In this document: piece by piece, positions 1 to 7,577 of the stretch
Layout of the letters: each line of letters starts with the position of its first letter
Position numbering within the stretch: position 1 is the first letter of the stretch
Source: a virus
Virus record (IMG/VR): IMGVR_UViG_3300050343_000199
Coordinates: 124,001 to 188,000 of that record
Length of the DNA stretch: 64,000 bases
Strand: one strand, 5' to 3'
The notes under the pieces: generated by a model
Told to the model about the DNA's origin: nothing
The model's input: only the letters and a program-made list of their open reading frames with translations
Databases searched by the model: none
Translations under genes and position numbers: made by a program

Positions 1-1
1 G

Positions 2-277
2 GAAGGAAGAATTGATGTTCCTAAGCGATGCTTTCATAAATACTTAACCAGTCAAGTAGATGGTATGATGCTTGACCTTGCTTCTAAAGAATGGGATACT
101 GCAATACTACTTCCTATTGAAAACTTTGTTCGTAATGTAAAAGGTAGTGCTGGTAGATTTCCATACACCAAGGAACTTGTATGGGAAGAAACAGATGATA
201 AGTACTACGATCGCATCAGAGGAAGGAGAATCATCCGTGGATATGGCAACCGTAAAGACACCGAGATGGTAAAATAA
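2..277 (+). CDS. 3' part of an unidentified gene upstream of gp48
   Basis: The frame is open from the first bases of the window and ends in TAA directly before the gp48 ATG, so only the last 91 residues of a longer protein are visible. The C-terminus is basic and Arg/Gly-rich. I do not recognise it. Position, strand and lack of a gap to gp48 suggest a baseplate or tail assembly gene in the same transcript, but that is inference from context only. Confidence 0.6.
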   Translation, partial: EGRIDVPKRCFHKYLTSQVDGMMLDLASKEWDTAILLPIENFVRNVKGSAGRFPYTKELVWEETDDKYYDRIRGRRIIRGYGNRKDTEMVK

Positions 278-1408
278 ATGGCAGTACCAACAAATACAAA
301 TTTTCCTCTCGGATCTAGAACAATAGACCCGGATACTAATAAAGTATACATGCTAACCGGAAGGAAAGATTCAAAAAGATGGACTCTAACTGATGTAAAC
401 GCTAGAAGTGCTAAAAATCATTCAATTAATTGGTATAGAACATTTAACTCTGCTGCAGAATTAGATACCGCAACATCTGGTAGTCTATCTGTTGATCCAA
501 AAAGTAAATATGTACGATATCCGTATAGTTCAGACCTCTTTGCAGAAAATAAAATAAATTACAATACGGATTATGTGTTATTCCAATTCATGGAATACAG
601 TCCTCCATTTAAAAATAGTGGAGATGGAGGTAATATCCTCGGAGATTATAATCAATCAATAAATGATTTAGAAGCGGTAGAAGTTCAATTAAGAAGTGGT
701 GGTGTAGCAGGAGTTATACTACCCATGCCTCAAGATTTGAGTACTGAGCAAAAACAAAATTGGAATGGTAAAAAATTTACTAGACTAGGTGCTAGTGCTA
801 TTAGAGCAGCAGGAGGAGATCTTAGTAAACTAGGAGATAATCTGGATGATGGAGGACTTAAATCAGCACTTGATGCATTAAAAACTTCTGCATTAAATCG
901 TATTCCGGGTGTTGGTGGTAATTTAAGTATAAATGATATTGCAGGTTCAACTAGAGGTGTAGTTTTAAACCCTAATGCAGAACTACTATACGATTCTCCA
1001 GATTTAAGAGAAATTGGTATGGTATTTAAAATGGTTCCTCAATCAGAAACGGAAGCAAAACAAATTAAAATGATTTGTGATACATTCCGAACCGCTTCAT
1101 TACCAGAGTATGGATCTAAACCAGGAAAGGTTGTACGATTTGAAGCAGAAGGGGCATCGGTTGCATTGGGTTCTTCTAATTGGATTAGAGTTCCAAATCT
1201 ATGTAAGTTTACTTTTATGACAGGATCAGGTGCAAATACTAATATTGCACAATACAAACCATGTGCAATCACCGGAGTACAAGTAAACTACACACCAGAT
1301 GGAACATATGCTACATATGGCGACGGTTCTCCAGTTGCAACAGAAATTACCCTTAAATTTGTAGAAACAAAACTCATATTCAGTAGCGAAATTCAAGCAG
1401 GATTCTAA
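278..1408 (+). CDS. 48: gp48 baseplate tail-tube cap protein
   Basis: A 376-residue protein whose length and position just before gp53 match the T4-like tail-tube cap/baseplate protein gp48, which sits on the baseplate where the tail tube starts to polymerise. It ends at TAA and the next gene starts on the last A (TAATG), so the two are translationally coupled. It has no signal peptide or membrane segment. The assignment rests on overall resemblance and gene order; the order (gp48 then gp53) is that of cyanomyoviruses rather than T4. Confidence 0.75.
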   Translation: MAVPTNTNFPLGSRTIDPDTNKVYMLTGRKDSKRWTLTDVNARSAKNHSINWYRTFNSAAELDTATSGSLSVDPKSKYVRYPYSSDLFAENKINYNTDYVLFQFMEYSPPFKNSGDGGNILGDYNQSINDLEAVEVQLRSGGVAGVILPMPQDLSTEQKQNWNGKKFTRLGASAIRAAGGDLSKLGDNLDDGGLKSALDALKTSALNRIPGVGGNLSINDIAGSTRGVVLNPNAELLYDSPDLREIGMVFKMVPQSETEAKQIKMICDTFRTASLPEYGSKPGKVVRFEAEGASVALGSSNWIRVPNLCKFTFMTGSGANTNIAQYKPCAITGVQVNYTPDGTYATYGDGSPVATEITLKFVETKLIFSSEIQAGF

Positions 1409-2076
1409 TGTATTTTTCTCTTATTCCCGATATTAAATACGATATAAAACCAATCAGTTATCCGTTTACGGAATCTGATTACATTACTGCAAAGAATTTC
1501 TTTCGTAGATTTAAAGTCAACAAAGATCTATTTGATTATAGTACATATTATACAAAGTATACAATAACAGACAGTGATAGATTAGATACTATATCCAATG
1601 ATTTTTATGGTGATACTAGTTATGATTGGGTAATTGTATTAACAAATAATTTAATCAATCCATTATTTTCCACCCCTGTATCAACTACTGTTCTACAAAA
1701 ATATACTGAAGATAAGTATGGAGATGAGGCATACTCAGGTACTCATCACTATGTGACATTTGAAGTTGCATCAGGTCAAGTAATTGATGGGATTGCAGTT
1801 AATGCACTAGAAGAGGGAATTGTTGTTGATAAAACGTTTTACGATGCCCCATTTGAATATTGGAATGGATCTCAGTTAGTAACTATTCCAGGAAGTACTG
1901 TTTGTAGAGAAGTATCTAACTACGAATATGAAACTGATGAAAATGAAAAGAAAAGAGAAATTTTTATGCTAAGACCAGCATACTTTACCAGATTTGTAGA
2001 AGAATTTAAATCCGTAAACAAATATGCAGAGTCTTCAGACTTCATAACAGAGAAACTAAAAAAGGTCGCAGTTTAA
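1408..2076 (+). CDS. 53: gp53 baseplate wedge protein
   Basis: A 222-residue protein resembling gp53 of T4-like phages, a wedge subunit that helps join wedges around the hub. Residues about 48-75 (SDRLDTISNDFYGD followed by W) look like the LysM-type motif seen in gp53 homologues. The start overlaps the gp48 stop by one base. Two hairpins lie at the 3' end (2061-2119), so this is the last gene of the plus-strand baseplate unit. Confidence 0.82.
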   Translation: MYFSLIPDIKYDIKPISYPFTESDYITAKNFFRRFKVNKDLFDYSTYYTKYTITDSDRLDTISNDFYGDTSYDWVIVLTNNLINPLFSTPVSTTVLQKYTEDKYGDEAYSGTHHYVTFEVASGQVIDGIAVNALEEGIVVDKTFYDAPFEYWNGSQLVTIPGSTVCREVSNYEYETDENEKKREIFMLRPAYFTRFVEEFKSVNKYAESSDFITEKLKKVAV

Positions 2077-2086
2077 CGCGACCTTT
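2061..2086 (+). terminator. Terminator 1 after gp53
   Basis: A 9-bp stem (AAAGGTCGC with GCGACCTTT) with an 8-nt loop overlaps the gp53 stop codon and runs into T residues. Confidence 0.8.
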
Positions 2087-2101
2087 TGAGTAAAAAATAT
2101 G

Positions 2102-2123
2102 CCGGGAAAATTTTCCCGGTTTT
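2102..2123 (+). terminator. Terminator 2 after gp53
   Basis: A perfect 18-bp palindrome (CCGGGAAAA with TTTTCCCGG) followed by TTTT lies 16 nt after the first hairpin. Being symmetrical, it could also end minus-strand transcripts arriving from the gp32 unit. Confidence 0.75.
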
Positions 2124-2133
2124 ATGAAACTAA

Positions 2134-2328
2134 CTAATCCAATTCGTAGCAAGCAGACCTTGCTAGTCCTGGATTTTTTTTCAGTGCTCTATGAACATGA
2201 CCATGCACATCAGTTTCTAAAGTGTGATGTGCTTTGGTGTGGACTACCTGAATCAATCCCAAGGTCCCAACAAATAGTAAGTTCAATACTGTCACGGGGT
2301 GGAAGATAACAGAAGCAATCTTTTTCAC
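2134..2328 (-). CDS. Small membrane-anchored protein, last gene of the gp32 unit
   Basis: 64 residues with a hydrophobic stretch at about 10-30 and a His-rich region after it. The start is GTG, overlapping the upstream stop (GTGA). The gene lies between the gp32 unit and the back-to-back terminators. I do not know its function; a single-pass membrane protein is the most that can be read from it. A plus-strand frame over the same bases lacks coupling to any gene and was rejected. Confidence 0.6.
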   Translation of the reverse strand: MKKIASVIFHPVTVLNLLFVGTLGLIQVVHTKAHHTLETDVHGHVHRALKKNPGLARSACYELD

Positions 2329-2441
2329 TTGATGAATTTATCCATTCTCAATTTAACATAATACATTCCGATGACCCATACGGAGAAGAGGAACCCCTCC
2401 CCGTAGGACATGGAGTTCCAAGCGTGTACTGCTTCTCCCAT
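2325..2441 (-). CDS. 38-residue membrane microprotein downstream of gp32
   Basis: A short frame starting with ATG on the gp32 stop (TGATG) and ending in TGA inside the GTG of the next gene. It encodes 38 residues with a hydrophobic, aromatic centre (residues 14-29) flanked by charged ends, the shape of a one-helix membrane peptide. Overlaps on both sides are the main evidence that it is translated. No function known to me. Confidence 0.62.
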   Translation of the reverse strand: MGEAVHAWNSMSYGEGFLFSVWVIGMYYVKLRMDKFIK

Positions 2442-3364
2442 CACTCCTCTGCAAGACGTGCAAAGTAGGACAGGGCATCATCATCCTCAACGATTGCCTC
2501 TTCCTTGACAGGAGAGGGAGCACTCATCTGCTGACGGAAAGAAGATCCACCAGTGATGTCAGGATCGTTGAACCCACCAGTAGCAGCGACTGGTTCATAC
2601 TCTTCACTGTCTACTGTAGGAGCAGCAGTGCGTTGAGTGATACCAAGTACCATGTTCAAACGCTTCTCAAGATCTTCATAAGACTTGAACTGATCTTTGT
2701 GAGTGAATGCCTCAAGGGAATGCTCACTCTTCCAGATTGCTTCTAGTTGATCATCATCAGCTGACAGAGCAGAGACAGAATCAAACTCAGAAGAATCATA
2801 GTTCCAGTAACCTGCAACTTTCTTGATCTTCAGTTTAAAGTTAGCACCTTCCCAAAGGTCAAAGACATTAGTTGGTGTCTCATCTTGGAACTCAGGTTGC
2901 ATCGCAGCGAGGATCTTGTCATGGATCTTCTTGCCATACTTATAGAGGAAGACTTTACCTTCGTTCTCAGGGTGCTTAGGATCCTTCACAACATAGATGT
3001 TGCTGTAGTATTGAAGCTTACGCTTCTGCTTACGAGCAGTCTCTTTGTCTTCATCTGCACCGCTGTTCCAGAGACGGCGGTTCACTTCACCAACGGGATC
3101 CTTCTCGTTGAGTGTAGTCAGAGAGTTTTCAATGTACCAACCACCAACACCTTGGAAGGCGTGGGAGTATAGTTTTGCCCAAGGAAGGGTTTGACCTTCT
3201 GGGGCAGGGAGGAAACGGATAACAGCGTATCCATTTCCAGAAGCGTCAACCTCTGGTTTCCAGAAACGTTCATCAACGTTCTTACCGCTGGATGATTTCT
3301 CTAGTTCCTTTTGAAGGAAGTCAAAGTTGGTCTGGGATTTACGCTTAAGGTCTGCAAAAGACAT
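2441..3364 (-). CDS. 32: gp32 single-stranded DNA-binding protein
   Basis: 307 residues. An N-terminal basic segment (LKRKSQTNFDFL), an OB-fold core rich in aromatic residues, and a very acidic tail (VEDDDALSYFARLAEE) follow the T4 gp32 plan: cooperativity, ssDNA binding, and partner binding. The protein coats ssDNA during replication and recombination. It contains no cysteine, so the T4-type zinc site (His and three Cys) cannot form as in T4. A strong host-type promoter lies 50-80 nt upstream (3418-3446). It leads a unit that includes two small membrane proteins. Confidence 0.93.
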   Translation of the reverse strand: MSFADLKRKSQTNFDFLQKELEKSSSGKNVDERFWKPEVDASGNGYAVIRFLPAPEGQTLPWAKLYSHAFQGVGGWYIENSLTTLNEKDPVGEVNRRLWNSGADEDKETARKQKRKLQYYSNIYVVKDPKHPENEGKVFLYKYGKKIHDKILAAMQPEFQDETPTNVFDLWEGANFKLKIKKVAGYWNYDSSEFDSVSALSADDDQLEAIWKSEHSLEAFTHKDQFKSYEDLEKRLNMVLGITQRTAAPTVDSEEYEPVAATGGFNDPDITGGSSFRQQMSAPSPVKEEAIVEDDDALSYFARLAEE

Positions 3365-3417
3365 AGGATTTTTAGATTGAATTGGATTTGGTTTGTGTGA
3401 TGCCCTATCACTTAGTC

Positions 3418-3446
3418 ATTATAACAGGCACAGAGTCAGGCGTCAA
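3418..3446 (-). promoter_or_regulatory. Host-type promoter for gp32
   Basis: On the minus strand TTGACG (3446-3441), 17 nt, TATAAT (3423-3418). Transcription would start near 3411, about 47 nt before the gp32 ATG. The -35 box lies inside an inverted repeat (3427-3435 with 3449-3457). Confidence 0.85.
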
Positions 3447-3787
3447 CTCTCTGTGCCGCTTTTAAGAATGTCTTTAAACTCACGGACTTTACCGAGCAGT
3501 TCATCAAACATATCAGTTGCTCGTAAATTTTCATCACCGCCAAGCAAAACGACTGCTTGTTTAATACTTTCTGCCACAGATTTTGCTTCAGGATCATCAC
3601 TCAAGCAAACTCGTGCATGAAAGATTTTCTGCTTTTCAATTAGCAATTCTAAAGCATCAAAGTATTCTAGTTTTCTATCGTAATCCAAGAGATTTAAATT
3701 CATTGCACAGCGGAAGCAAAACTCCTGCAGTGATGTCATCTCTTGGATCTCTCCTCTTACTAGTTCGGATTTAAAAAATTCACTCAT
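3443..3787 (-). CDS. DUF1825-family protein
   Basis: 114 residues. The opening FFKSELVRGEI pattern and the SDDPEAK segment near residue 62 match the small helical DUF1825 family shared by cyanobacteria and their phages. No catalytic motif is visible. The gene abuts gp33 with a one-base overlap and sits in the unit that ends before gp32. Its 3' end overlaps the gp32 promoter. Role unknown. Confidence 0.72.
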   Translation of the reverse strand: MSEFFKSELVRGEIQEMTSLQEFCFRCAMNLNLLDYDRKLEYFDALELLIEKQKIFHARVCLSDDPEAKSVAESIKQAVVLLGGDENLRATDMFDELLGKVREFKDILKSGTES

Positions 3788-4041
3788 CAGACTAACATTA
3801 ATTTTGCTCTGGACGTTTTTTTAATGAAGTTTAACTTCTGTGCCTCGCATTTTAGTTTTTCTTTTAATGGTTTTGAAATCAGTTTAGATACAGATTCAAC
3901 TTCAATTTCATTGATATCACATAGGTGTAGTACAGCATCAATATAATTCATATCTAAATTAGTGAGTGCTATTTTTTCTACCTCTTGAGAGAACTTCGCG
4001 CTTGTCATAAATTTATCTGCTAGTAGATTCTTTTTTTCCAT
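3787..4041 (-). CDS. 33: gp33 late transcription co-activator
   Basis: 84 residues. The central block with YIDAVLHLCDINEIEVESV followed by ISKPLKEKLK is the hallmark of cyanophage gp33. In T4, gp33 bridges host RNA polymerase to the gp45 sliding clamp and works with sigma gp55 at late promoters; gp55 and gp45 are also in this window. It overlaps the exonuclease gene upstream by 29 nt. Confidence 0.85.
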   Translation of the reverse strand: MEKKNLLADKFMTSAKFSQEVEKIALTNLDMNYIDAVLHLCDINEIEVESVSKLISKPLKEKLKCEAQKLNFIKKTSRAKLMLV

Positions 4042-4711
4042 ATCGGGTTTGGTATTCGTCTATGTACTGGATTAGTTTGAGCAAGTATTCTTTTTTGGGA
4101 GGAGTGACATGCACTTGCGTCTCTCCATTTTCACATGCAACAATAGTAACGAGTTGCTTTACGGTAATACCGTAAAGTTCTTGCAAACAACATGCATATG
4201 CAGTTTCTTGCACCAAATAGTCGTACAAATAAGCTTCTCTTTTTGGTTCAGCAGAAGTCTTGAAGTCAATGATAGAAAGAACTCCATCAAATTCCGCAAT
4301 ACAATCAACACGACCCGCAACTTCAAGTTGGTCGGAGTATAATGCTGCTTCCTGTAGGTAAATATTATTTATACGGTCCAAAACAGACCGAGAATGCTGG
4401 AACATTAGTACAGGTAAAGGAAACTTACTGTACTTTTTTAAGTCCAAATTATTATTAAAATAATCTTCAGCAATAGCGTGATACTTAGTTCCACGTCCAG
4501 AAGATCGTGCAGAAATATTTGCTGCCTTCTCTTTACCAACTCTCGCTCGCCATTTAGCAAGACCAGCTTGCTTCTTAGCGTTATTGCCAATCACAGTGGT
4601 GATTGACGGATAATGATTACCGGATGGTGTATAGTAGACACGCTTTCCATCTACCATCTCAGCATTCATTTCAATAGGTGTCACATCACCAACATGATTA
4701 AACAAATTCAT
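4013..4711 (-). CDS. PD-(D/E)XK-family exonuclease
   Basis: 232 residues. A His-containing motif (GRGTKYHAIAEDY, His78), Asp136 in GRVDCIAEF and DFK at 149-151 form the Cas4/RecB-like PD-(D/E)XK metal site, which points to a 5'- or 3'-acting DNA exonuclease. It lacks the CPxCG-type cysteines of Cas4 iron-sulfur proteins. Placed between PhoH and gp33 in a replication and transcription unit. Its ends overlap gp33 and abut PhoH, so it is co-transcribed. Confidence 0.8.
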   Translation of the reverse strand: MNLFNHVGDVTPIEMNAEMVDGKRVYYTPSGNHYPSITTVIGNNAKKQAGLAKWRARVGKEKAANISARSSGRGTKYHAIAEDYFNNNLDLKKYSKFPLPVLMFQHSRSVLDRINNIYLQEAALYSDQLEVAGRVDCIAEFDGVLSIIDFKTSAEPKREAYLYDYLVQETAYACCLQELYGITVKQLVTIVACENGETQVHVTPPKKEYLLKLIQYIDEYQTRYGKKESTSR

Positions 4712-5461
4712 TTATAGACCAAGAGATAATTTACTAACAAGATATGCTTTGACAAGTCCGGAGCGAACAATATCTTCCACTCCAAACTCAATCATAGAAA
4801 ACTCTTCCATGTTCTCTAAGATTCTTTGGAAGTCAAGAATACCATTACGTTCATTTGTTTTCTGCAAATCAGATTGGTTTACATCTCCACAGAAACAGAT
4901 CTTACTGTCCTGTCCGATACGTGTCATGATACTATCAAGTTCATGGAAGTTTAGATTCTGACACTCATCAACAATAACGATTGCATTATCTAGAGTAGTA
5001 CCACGGAGGAATGAAGTAGACCAGAATGAAATTGTTTCCTGTGCTTTAAGATTTTCATAAAGCATTTCAAAACTATTATCATCTGGCATCTCAAACATAT
5101 GCTTTACCATATTCTTGTATGGAATTTGATAAAGAGATGCTTTGTCATCATGAGTTCCAGGGAGGAATCCAATTTCTCTAGTTGCTACAAGAGAACGAAC
5201 AATATATACTTTTTCAAAAGGAGAATTCTCATTTAGAATATCTTTGAGTGCTAGGTACAAGGCAATGAAAGTTTTACCTGTTCCTGCTGCACCATATGCA
5301 AACATGTTCTTTCCTTCTGCCCACTCGGTGAAGAAAACTTCTTGGTTATCTGTTAGGGATTCAATCTCAAGAAGATATGCTTCGTTGATTGGCTTCCTGC
5401 GCTTAAGTTGTTTCTTAGACATCCCTTGTCCGGGTGTCCGATTTGATCTTCCTCTAGCCAT
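4712..5461 (-). CDS. phoH: PhoH-like P-loop ATPase
   Basis: 249 residues. Walker A GAAGTGKT at 57-64, Walker B IVIVDECQN and the SFLRGTTLDNA region identify the PhoH family (AAA-like ATPase related to the N-terminal half of superfamily 1 helicases). The first 25 residues are basic. phoH is common in marine phages; a phosphate-stress role has been proposed but the biochemical job is not settled. No sequence resembling a Pho box is seen upstream; it appears to be read through from the thyX unit. Confidence 0.9.
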   Translation of the reverse strand: MARGRSNRTPGQGMSKKQLKRRKPINEAYLLEIESLTDNQEVFFTEWAEGKNMFAYGAAGTGKTFIALYLALKDILNENSPFEKVYIVRSLVATREIGFLPGTHDDKASLYQIPYKNMVKHMFEMPDDNSFEMLYENLKAQETISFWSTSFLRGTTLDNAIVIVDECQNLNFHELDSIMTRIGQDSKICFCGDVNQSDLQKTNERNGILDFQRILENMEEFSMIEFGVEDIVRSGLVKAYLVSKLSLGL

Positions 5462-5464
5462 AAT

Positions 5465-5728
5465 TTACCATTGATACCCATCTTTGTGTTTGGTGGACAT
5501 ACCGTAACCGGGTGCCTCTTTTACTTTAGACATGACATCTTTCCAACCGGGGTGAGACTTAGACATTTTATCACGCCAGTCACCGGCTTCACCAGCACTA
5601 GCACAACCTTTTGACCAATCTTTATCCCAATCAGGGTTCTCTTCTTTCCATACCATGTAATCTTTCATAGACATATGAAGTTCTTTTTCTTCACCTGTCG
5701 TGAGATTTTTAACTGGATAAGTCGGCAT
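5465..5728 (-). CDS. Small soluble protein, conserved type
   Basis: 87 residues starting at an ATG that gives MPTYPVKN, chosen over an upstream ATG because MPTY is a typical beginning for this phage family and the longer form adds only a basic run that overlaps the neighbour further. Rich in Trp, Lys and Asp, with no membrane segment. It overlaps the next upstream gene by 20 nt and precedes phoH by 3 nt. Function unknown. Confidence 0.65.
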   Translation of the reverse strand: MPTYPVKNLTTGEEKELHMSMKDYMVWKEENPDWDKDWSKGCASAGEAGDWRDKMSKSHPGWKDVMSKVKEAPGYGMSTKHKDGYQW

Positions 5729-5936
5729 CTTCCCCCTCCTTCTTTTTATTAAATCCAAATGGACCCGCTAGTTTTTCTTCTAGTGCTACCTTTAATGCAA
5801 CACCACCAATCGCTTCCATAACTTTAAGGACTTGCTCAGGTTTGGCATCCTCCCCCAGTTCCTTAGCGATGTACCAATACTTAGGCCAGAATGTTTCGCC
5901 TGCTTTTTGATAGTCTTCAAGTGTTAATAGTTTCAT
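5709..5936 (-). CDS. Small helical protein downstream of thyX
   Basis: 75 residues. The start was set at the ATG that overlaps the thyX stop (ATGA); a GTG two codons earlier is possible. Predicted mostly helical, amphipathic, with a charged C-terminus. It belongs to the thyX-phoH unit. No recognised domain. Confidence 0.65.
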   Translation of the reverse strand: MKLLTLEDYQKAGETFWPKYWYIAKELGEDAKPEQVLKVMEAIGGVALKVALEEKLAGPFGFNKKKEGEDADLSS

Positions 5937-6571
5937 GTCCACTCCAGTGCTTCAGCACAAATAGGTAATTCTTTCACAAAGACATCGCGACATTGTAATG
6001 CGATATCCATATGTTCTTTCTGCGTTCCATTAGCAGAACGCAATTGGATATAATGAATCCATGAGCGGACTGAGCCCGTCATATAGATTTTGGTTGGTAC
6101 GGCAAGAGGAAGTACAAAACGAGCACACTCCTTTGCAATATTTCTATCAAGCATTTCTTGATAGAGTTTCATTCCCTCATCAAAATGAGCTTTCATTTTA
6201 ATTTGAAACTCTTGACGGGTAAACGCATCAATATCATCAATAGAATTCTGACGATTCTTGGTGTCTTGACGCCGAAGTTCTGGAAGAGGAATTGTATCTG
6301 CAAGCATAGAACTGTCAGCATACCGTTGAGAAAACTCTTGATATGTGAAACTCCTATGACGAAGGATTTGAGCCGCTAGACCCCGCGTGGTTTCAATCTC
6401 AAGCGTCATGTGTGCCTGCTCAAAGACGCTCCAATGGTTGTGTTTGATGCAATAGGATAGCAGACCAGCGACCTTAGGGTTCTCCTGGTTGTTCGGGTTG
6501 CTCACCCTCGCTACGTATCCCATCATCTTCTCCGCATCGGGAGTCACTGTTATGAGTTTCACTGAATTCAT
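5933..6571 (-). CDS. thyX: ThyX, flavin-dependent thymidylate synthase
   Basis: 212 residues. Residues 71-83 carry the ThyX signature RHRSFTYQEFSQR (RHR-x7-S-x-R), which binds FAD and dUMP. The enzyme makes dTMP from dUMP with methylene-THF and reduced flavin, so it supplies thymidylate for phage DNA alongside NrdA/NrdB. Its 5' end is overlapped by about 100 nt by a small gene in another frame, so its translation start lies inside that gene. Confidence 0.93.
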   Translation of the reverse strand: MNSVKLITVTPDAEKMMGYVARVSNPNNQENPKVAGLLSYCIKHNHWSVFEQAHMTLEIETTRGLAAQILRHRSFTYQEFSQRYADSSMLADTIPLPELRRQDTKNRQNSIDDIDAFTRQEFQIKMKAHFDEGMKLYQEMLDRNIAKECARFVLPLAVPTKIYMTGSVRSWIHYIQLRSANGTQKEHMDIALQCRDVFVKELPICAEALEWT

Positions 6572-6746
6572 TACTAAAACCTTTCTCCTGTTTGCGACGT
6601 TGTTGTTTGAGTTTCAATGCTATCTTAGCACGAGTTAATTGAATTACCATGTAAGAAATCTCTTCTGCTGTATACAGATTTGGATTTGTCTTTGCTTCTT
6701 TGATTGCTTTTTTTGCTAATCTAATTTGATCTTTTAGTCGGGTCAT
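6474..6746 (-). CDS. Small basic protein overlapping the thyX start
   Basis: 90 residues from an ATG giving MTRLKDQIRL; an ATG ten codons earlier exists but reaches further into the upstream gene. The first 55 residues are a basic helical segment; the last 30, in the zone shared with thyX, are acidic and low-complexity, which suggests the tail is just the other frame of thyX. It may be genuine with an expendable tail. No family recognised. Confidence 0.5.
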   Translation of the reverse strand: MTRLKDQIRLAKKAIKEAKTNPNLYTAEEISYMVIQLTRAKIALKLKQQRRKQEKGFSNEFSETHNSDSRCGEDDGIRSEGEQPEQPGEP

Positions 6747-6957
6747 AGTACGCTTTGTAGTAGGCAACAATGCCATCTGTTCTTAGGTTTCCTTGAGATA
6801 CCCAGTCATGAACACATTCATAAATGCTCTGGTTAGAATATCTAGGTGATCCATCAGAGCATATTTCAGATCCAAACTTCTTTAGTAGAATGTTTAGTCC
6901 CTGTGTTCTGATATCCATGCGTTCATCACTGTAGCGCCAATCAGTTGCGATGTCCAT
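6721..6957 (-). CDS. Small protein at the head of the thyX-phoH unit
   Basis: 78 residues, mixed charge, no membrane segment. It follows a promoter (6979-7007) at the distance expected for a first gene (about 15 nt from the predicted start of transcription). I recognise no domain. Confidence 0.65.
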   Translation of the reverse strand: MDIATDWRYSDERMDIRTQGLNILLKKFGSEICSDGSPRYSNQSIYECVHDWVSQGNLRTDGIVAYYKAYYDPTKRSN

Positions 6958-6978
6958 AGTTAAATCACAGATGCATAC

Positions 6979-7007
6979 ATTATAACATAAAAAAAGAGGG
7001 GTCGCAA
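6979..7007 (-). promoter_or_regulatory. Promoter of the thyX-phoH unit, overlapping a terminator
   Basis: Minus strand TTGCGA (7007-7002), 17 nt, TATAAT (6984-6979). The -35 box is made of the loop and 3' arm of the terminator hairpin at 6996-7013. Confidence 0.6.
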
Positions 7008-7013
7008 CCCCTC
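6996..7013 (-). terminator. Terminator after the 54-residue gene at 7021
   Basis: Stem GAGGGGT with ACCCCTC around a 4-nt loop, followed on the minus strand by seven T residues. Confidence 0.85.
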
Positions 7014-7020
7014 GTAAAAA

Positions 7021-7185
7021 TTAATCTAAAATACTCCTGCATATTCGTTTGCATTGACGTTGATCTAAAGAATCACATTCAATTAGACACTCATAGTAAT
7101 CATTTAATTTATAATTGTCCTCTTCCTGTGAATTTTCAAAACTCGTCCACTCATTTAACTGAGAACGGGATAAAAGATTGTGCAT
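7021..7185 (-). CDS. 54-residue protein with C-terminal cysteines
   Basis: The ATG giving MHNLLSRSQLNEW was chosen because a GAGGTG Shine-Dalgarno sequence lies just before it; the in-frame ATG eight codons earlier lacks one. Three cysteines in the C-terminal third (CLIEC and CKRIC contexts) could bind metal or form disulfides. It stands alone between its own promoter (7270-7298) and a terminator. Function unknown. Confidence 0.65.
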   Translation of the reverse strand: MHNLLSRSQLNEWTSFENSQEEDNYKLNDYYECLIECDSLDQRQCKRICRSILD

Positions 7186-7269
7186 TGAACACCTCGTAAC
7201 ATAGAACACATAATAAAGTGAGGGCGTGGGTTCATTGGTTCTCCTCTAATTCTACCACTATTTAATAGA

Positions 7270-7298
7270 ATTATATTGAAATCAACACCTGTTGTAAA
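7270..7298 (-). promoter_or_regulatory. Host-type promoter for the 54-residue gene at 7021
   Basis: Minus strand TTTACA (7298-7293), 17 nt, TATAAT (7275-7270); start of transcription near 7263, giving a leader of about 78 nt that holds a strong GAGGAG site before a 26-codon frame (7155-7235). Confidence 0.75.
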
Positions 7299-7335
7299 GA
7301 ATATTATTGCCTACTAGTTTATACTCATAAAAAAA

Positions 7336-7354
7336 GAGAGGGGTTAACCCTCTC
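7336..7354 (-). terminator. Terminator after the DUF4278-like gene
   Basis: Stem GAGAGGG with CCCTCTC, 5-nt loop, then seven T residues on the minus strand. Confidence 0.85.
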
Positions 7355-7369
7355 CCTAAAGTAAGTTGT

Positions 7370-7537
7370 TCACTTGGTGTAAAGTTTACCACGATAACAG
7401 AATGTACCATGGGTCTCTTTGGATTCTACACAACGTGTATTATACTCAACACCACGATATGAGGTGTGAGTAATTTGTGCGTCGTGAAGTGCAGATGCTT
7501 TGTTGATCTGCTTACGAATCAGATTAAGTGTGTTCAT
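7370..7537 (-). CDS. DUF4278-like microprotein
   Basis: 55 residues with two YRG motifs (SYRGVEYN and CYRGKLY) separated by about 20 residues, the pattern of the small DUF4278 family common in cyanobacteria. An AGGAGT site lies 7 nt before the ATG. It shares the transcript with the upstream 54-residue peptide gene, so it is probably under the same glutamine-type riboswitch, and ends just before a terminator. Function of the family is unknown. Confidence 0.75.
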   Translation of the reverse strand: MNTLNLIRKQINKASALHDAQITHTSYRGVEYNTRCVESKETHGTFCYRGKLYTK

Positions 7538-7577
7538 TGTAGTTACTCCTAAAGTAGTTGGAATTTAATCCGTTCCT

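Noticed and set aside
2124-2309. Plus-strand frame of 61 codons after gp53
   Set aside because: It follows two terminators, has no ribosome site, and lies antisense to a coupled minus-strand gene that reads better.
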